Part shown: one piece after another, positions 5,088 to 5,834 of the stretch | Layout: each line of letters begins with the position of its first letter | How positions within the stretch are numbered: the first letter of the stretch is position 1 | Origin: an uncultured Clostridia bacterium | Lineage (GTDB): Bacteria; Bacillota; Clostridia; Lachnospirales; Lachnospiraceae | Direction of reading: 5' to 3' | Assembly: GCA_946405675.1 (NCBI GenBank) | Contig: CAMJIC010000159.1 | Location: 1-5,834, forward strand | DNA: 5,834 bases | Position numbers and translations under genes: made by a program | The notes under the pieces: generated by a model | What the model saw: only the letters and a program-made list of their open reading frames with translations | The model's database searches: none | Told to the model about the DNA's origin: nothing

Positions 5088-5834
5088 ATGCTTTTGGTGG
5101 GAAATGGACGCGTGTTTACGCTGGACAGTGAGAATCCTTATTGGAAGGATGGGGCTGTCGTGATCGATCAGGAGGTGATCCGGGAGATCGGGCCTTTTGA
5201 AGCGATGAAGGAGAAATACCCGGACGCGGAGTTTGTCGATGCGCATGGACAGCTGATCATGCCCGGGTTTATCAACGCGCATACGCATATTTATTCCGGC
5301 CTGGCGAGGGGGCTGGCCATTGACGGGAACAACCCGACCAACTTCTATGAGGTGCTGGATGGTACCTGGTGGAAGATCGACCGCCATCTCACGATCGACG
5401 GGACGAAAGCGTGCGCTTATGCGACCATCCTTGACTGTATCCGTGACGGAGTCACAACGATCTTTGACCATCATGCCTCGTTTTGCGAGATTCCCGGAAG
5501 CCTGTTCGCCATTCATGATGTGGCAAAGGAGCTGGGGATCCGTTCCTGCCTGTGCTATGAGGTATCGGAACGGGACGGGGAGGAGAAGTGTGATCAGGCG
5601 ATCAGGGAGAACGCTGACTTCATTTCCTTTGCCGAAAAGGAAGACAGTGACATGGTCAAGGCCATGTTCGGAGGACATGCGCTGTTTACGATCTCTGACA
5701 GGACCTTCCAGAAGATGGTTTCGGCCAATGACGGACGGACCGGGTTCCATATCCATGTTTCGGAGGGAATGAATGACGTATGGGACAGCCTGCAGAATTA
5801 TGGCTGCCGGCCGGTGGAGCGGCTCCTGAACAAT
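5088..5834 (+). CDS. ssnA: SsnA-family aminohydrolase, 5' part (runs off the window)
   Basis: The first 249 codons of a metal-dependent amidohydrolase normally about 440 residues long. Metal and catalytic motifs visible are HTH at 65-67 within PGFINAHTHIYSGLARG, DHHAS (127-131), and HIHVSEG (221-227), with His223 and Glu226 expected to be a metal ligand and the proton shuttle. The segment NPTNFYEVLDGTWWKIDRHLT is typical of SsnA rather than guanine or cytosine deaminases. AAGGAGG (5074-5080) with a 7-nt spacer fixes the start. In E. coli and clostridia ssnA lies with ygfK, ygeY, ygeW and xdh genes in the selenium-dependent molybdenum hydroxylase / anaerobic purine-degradation cluster. Its exact substrate is, to my knowledge, not firmly settled. 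The 3' end, including the later metal-binding Asp, lies outside the window. Confidence 0.88.
   Translation, partial: MLLVGNGRVFTLDSENPYWKDGAVVIDQEVIREIGPFEAMKEKYPDAEFVDAHGQLIMPGFINAHTHIYSGLARGLAIDGNNPTNFYEVLDGTWWKIDRHLTIDGTKACAYATILDCIRDGVTTIFDHHASFCEIPGSLFAIHDVAKELGIRSCLCYEVSERDGEEKCDQAIRENADFISFAEKEDSDMVKAMFGGHALFTISDRTFQKMVSANDGRTGFHIHVSEGMNDVWDSLQNYGCRPVERLLNN

Overview
The window looks like chromosomal DNA from a Bacillota bacterium, most likely a gut-type member of Lachnospiraceae/Clostridia. The evidence is the clostridial form of SerA, strong AAGGAGG-type ribosome binding sites, moderate G+C, and a clostridial SsnA next to a YheO/DauR-type regulator. This placement rests on recalled family features, not on a search.

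Layout: positions 1-287 are non-coding as far as can be seen. They hold an imperfect direct repeat around a hairpin (37-116) and a good sigma-A promoter (148-176). Next is serA on the + strand (288-1445), for D-3-phosphoglycerate dehydrogenase. A 123-bp gap follows with three small hairpins and a possible 33-codon reading frame whose stop overlaps the next start as ATGA. Then comes a large + strand gene (1569-4076) with the full domain layout of a bacterial glycogen branching enzyme plus a roughly 100-residue lysine-rich tail. After it, 4077-4335 is non-coding, with a cluster of GC-rich hairpins and a long bidirectional terminator shared with the converging gene. On the - strand, 5010-4336 encodes a YheO-like PAS/HTH regulator. 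Divergent from it, starting at 5088 and running off the window, is ssnA.

How the genes may work together: serA and the branching-enzyme-like gene lie in the same direction with no recognisable terminator between them, so they may be co-transcribed. The regulator and ssnA form a divergent pair with a 77-bp shared control region, which suggests local control. In other bacteria ssnA belongs to the selenium-dependent molybdenum hydroxylase / anaerobic purine-degradation cluster, so that cluster may continue beyond position 5834.

The most notable observation is in the branching-enzyme-like protein. The scaffold motifs are well kept, but all three GH13 catalytic positions are changed: nucleophile Asp to Glu410, acid/base Glu to Gln463, and transition-state Asp to Cys530. 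It reads as an intact, probably non-catalytic GlgB paralogue with an unusual basic repeat tail, a candidate undescribed glycogen-associated pseudoenzyme.
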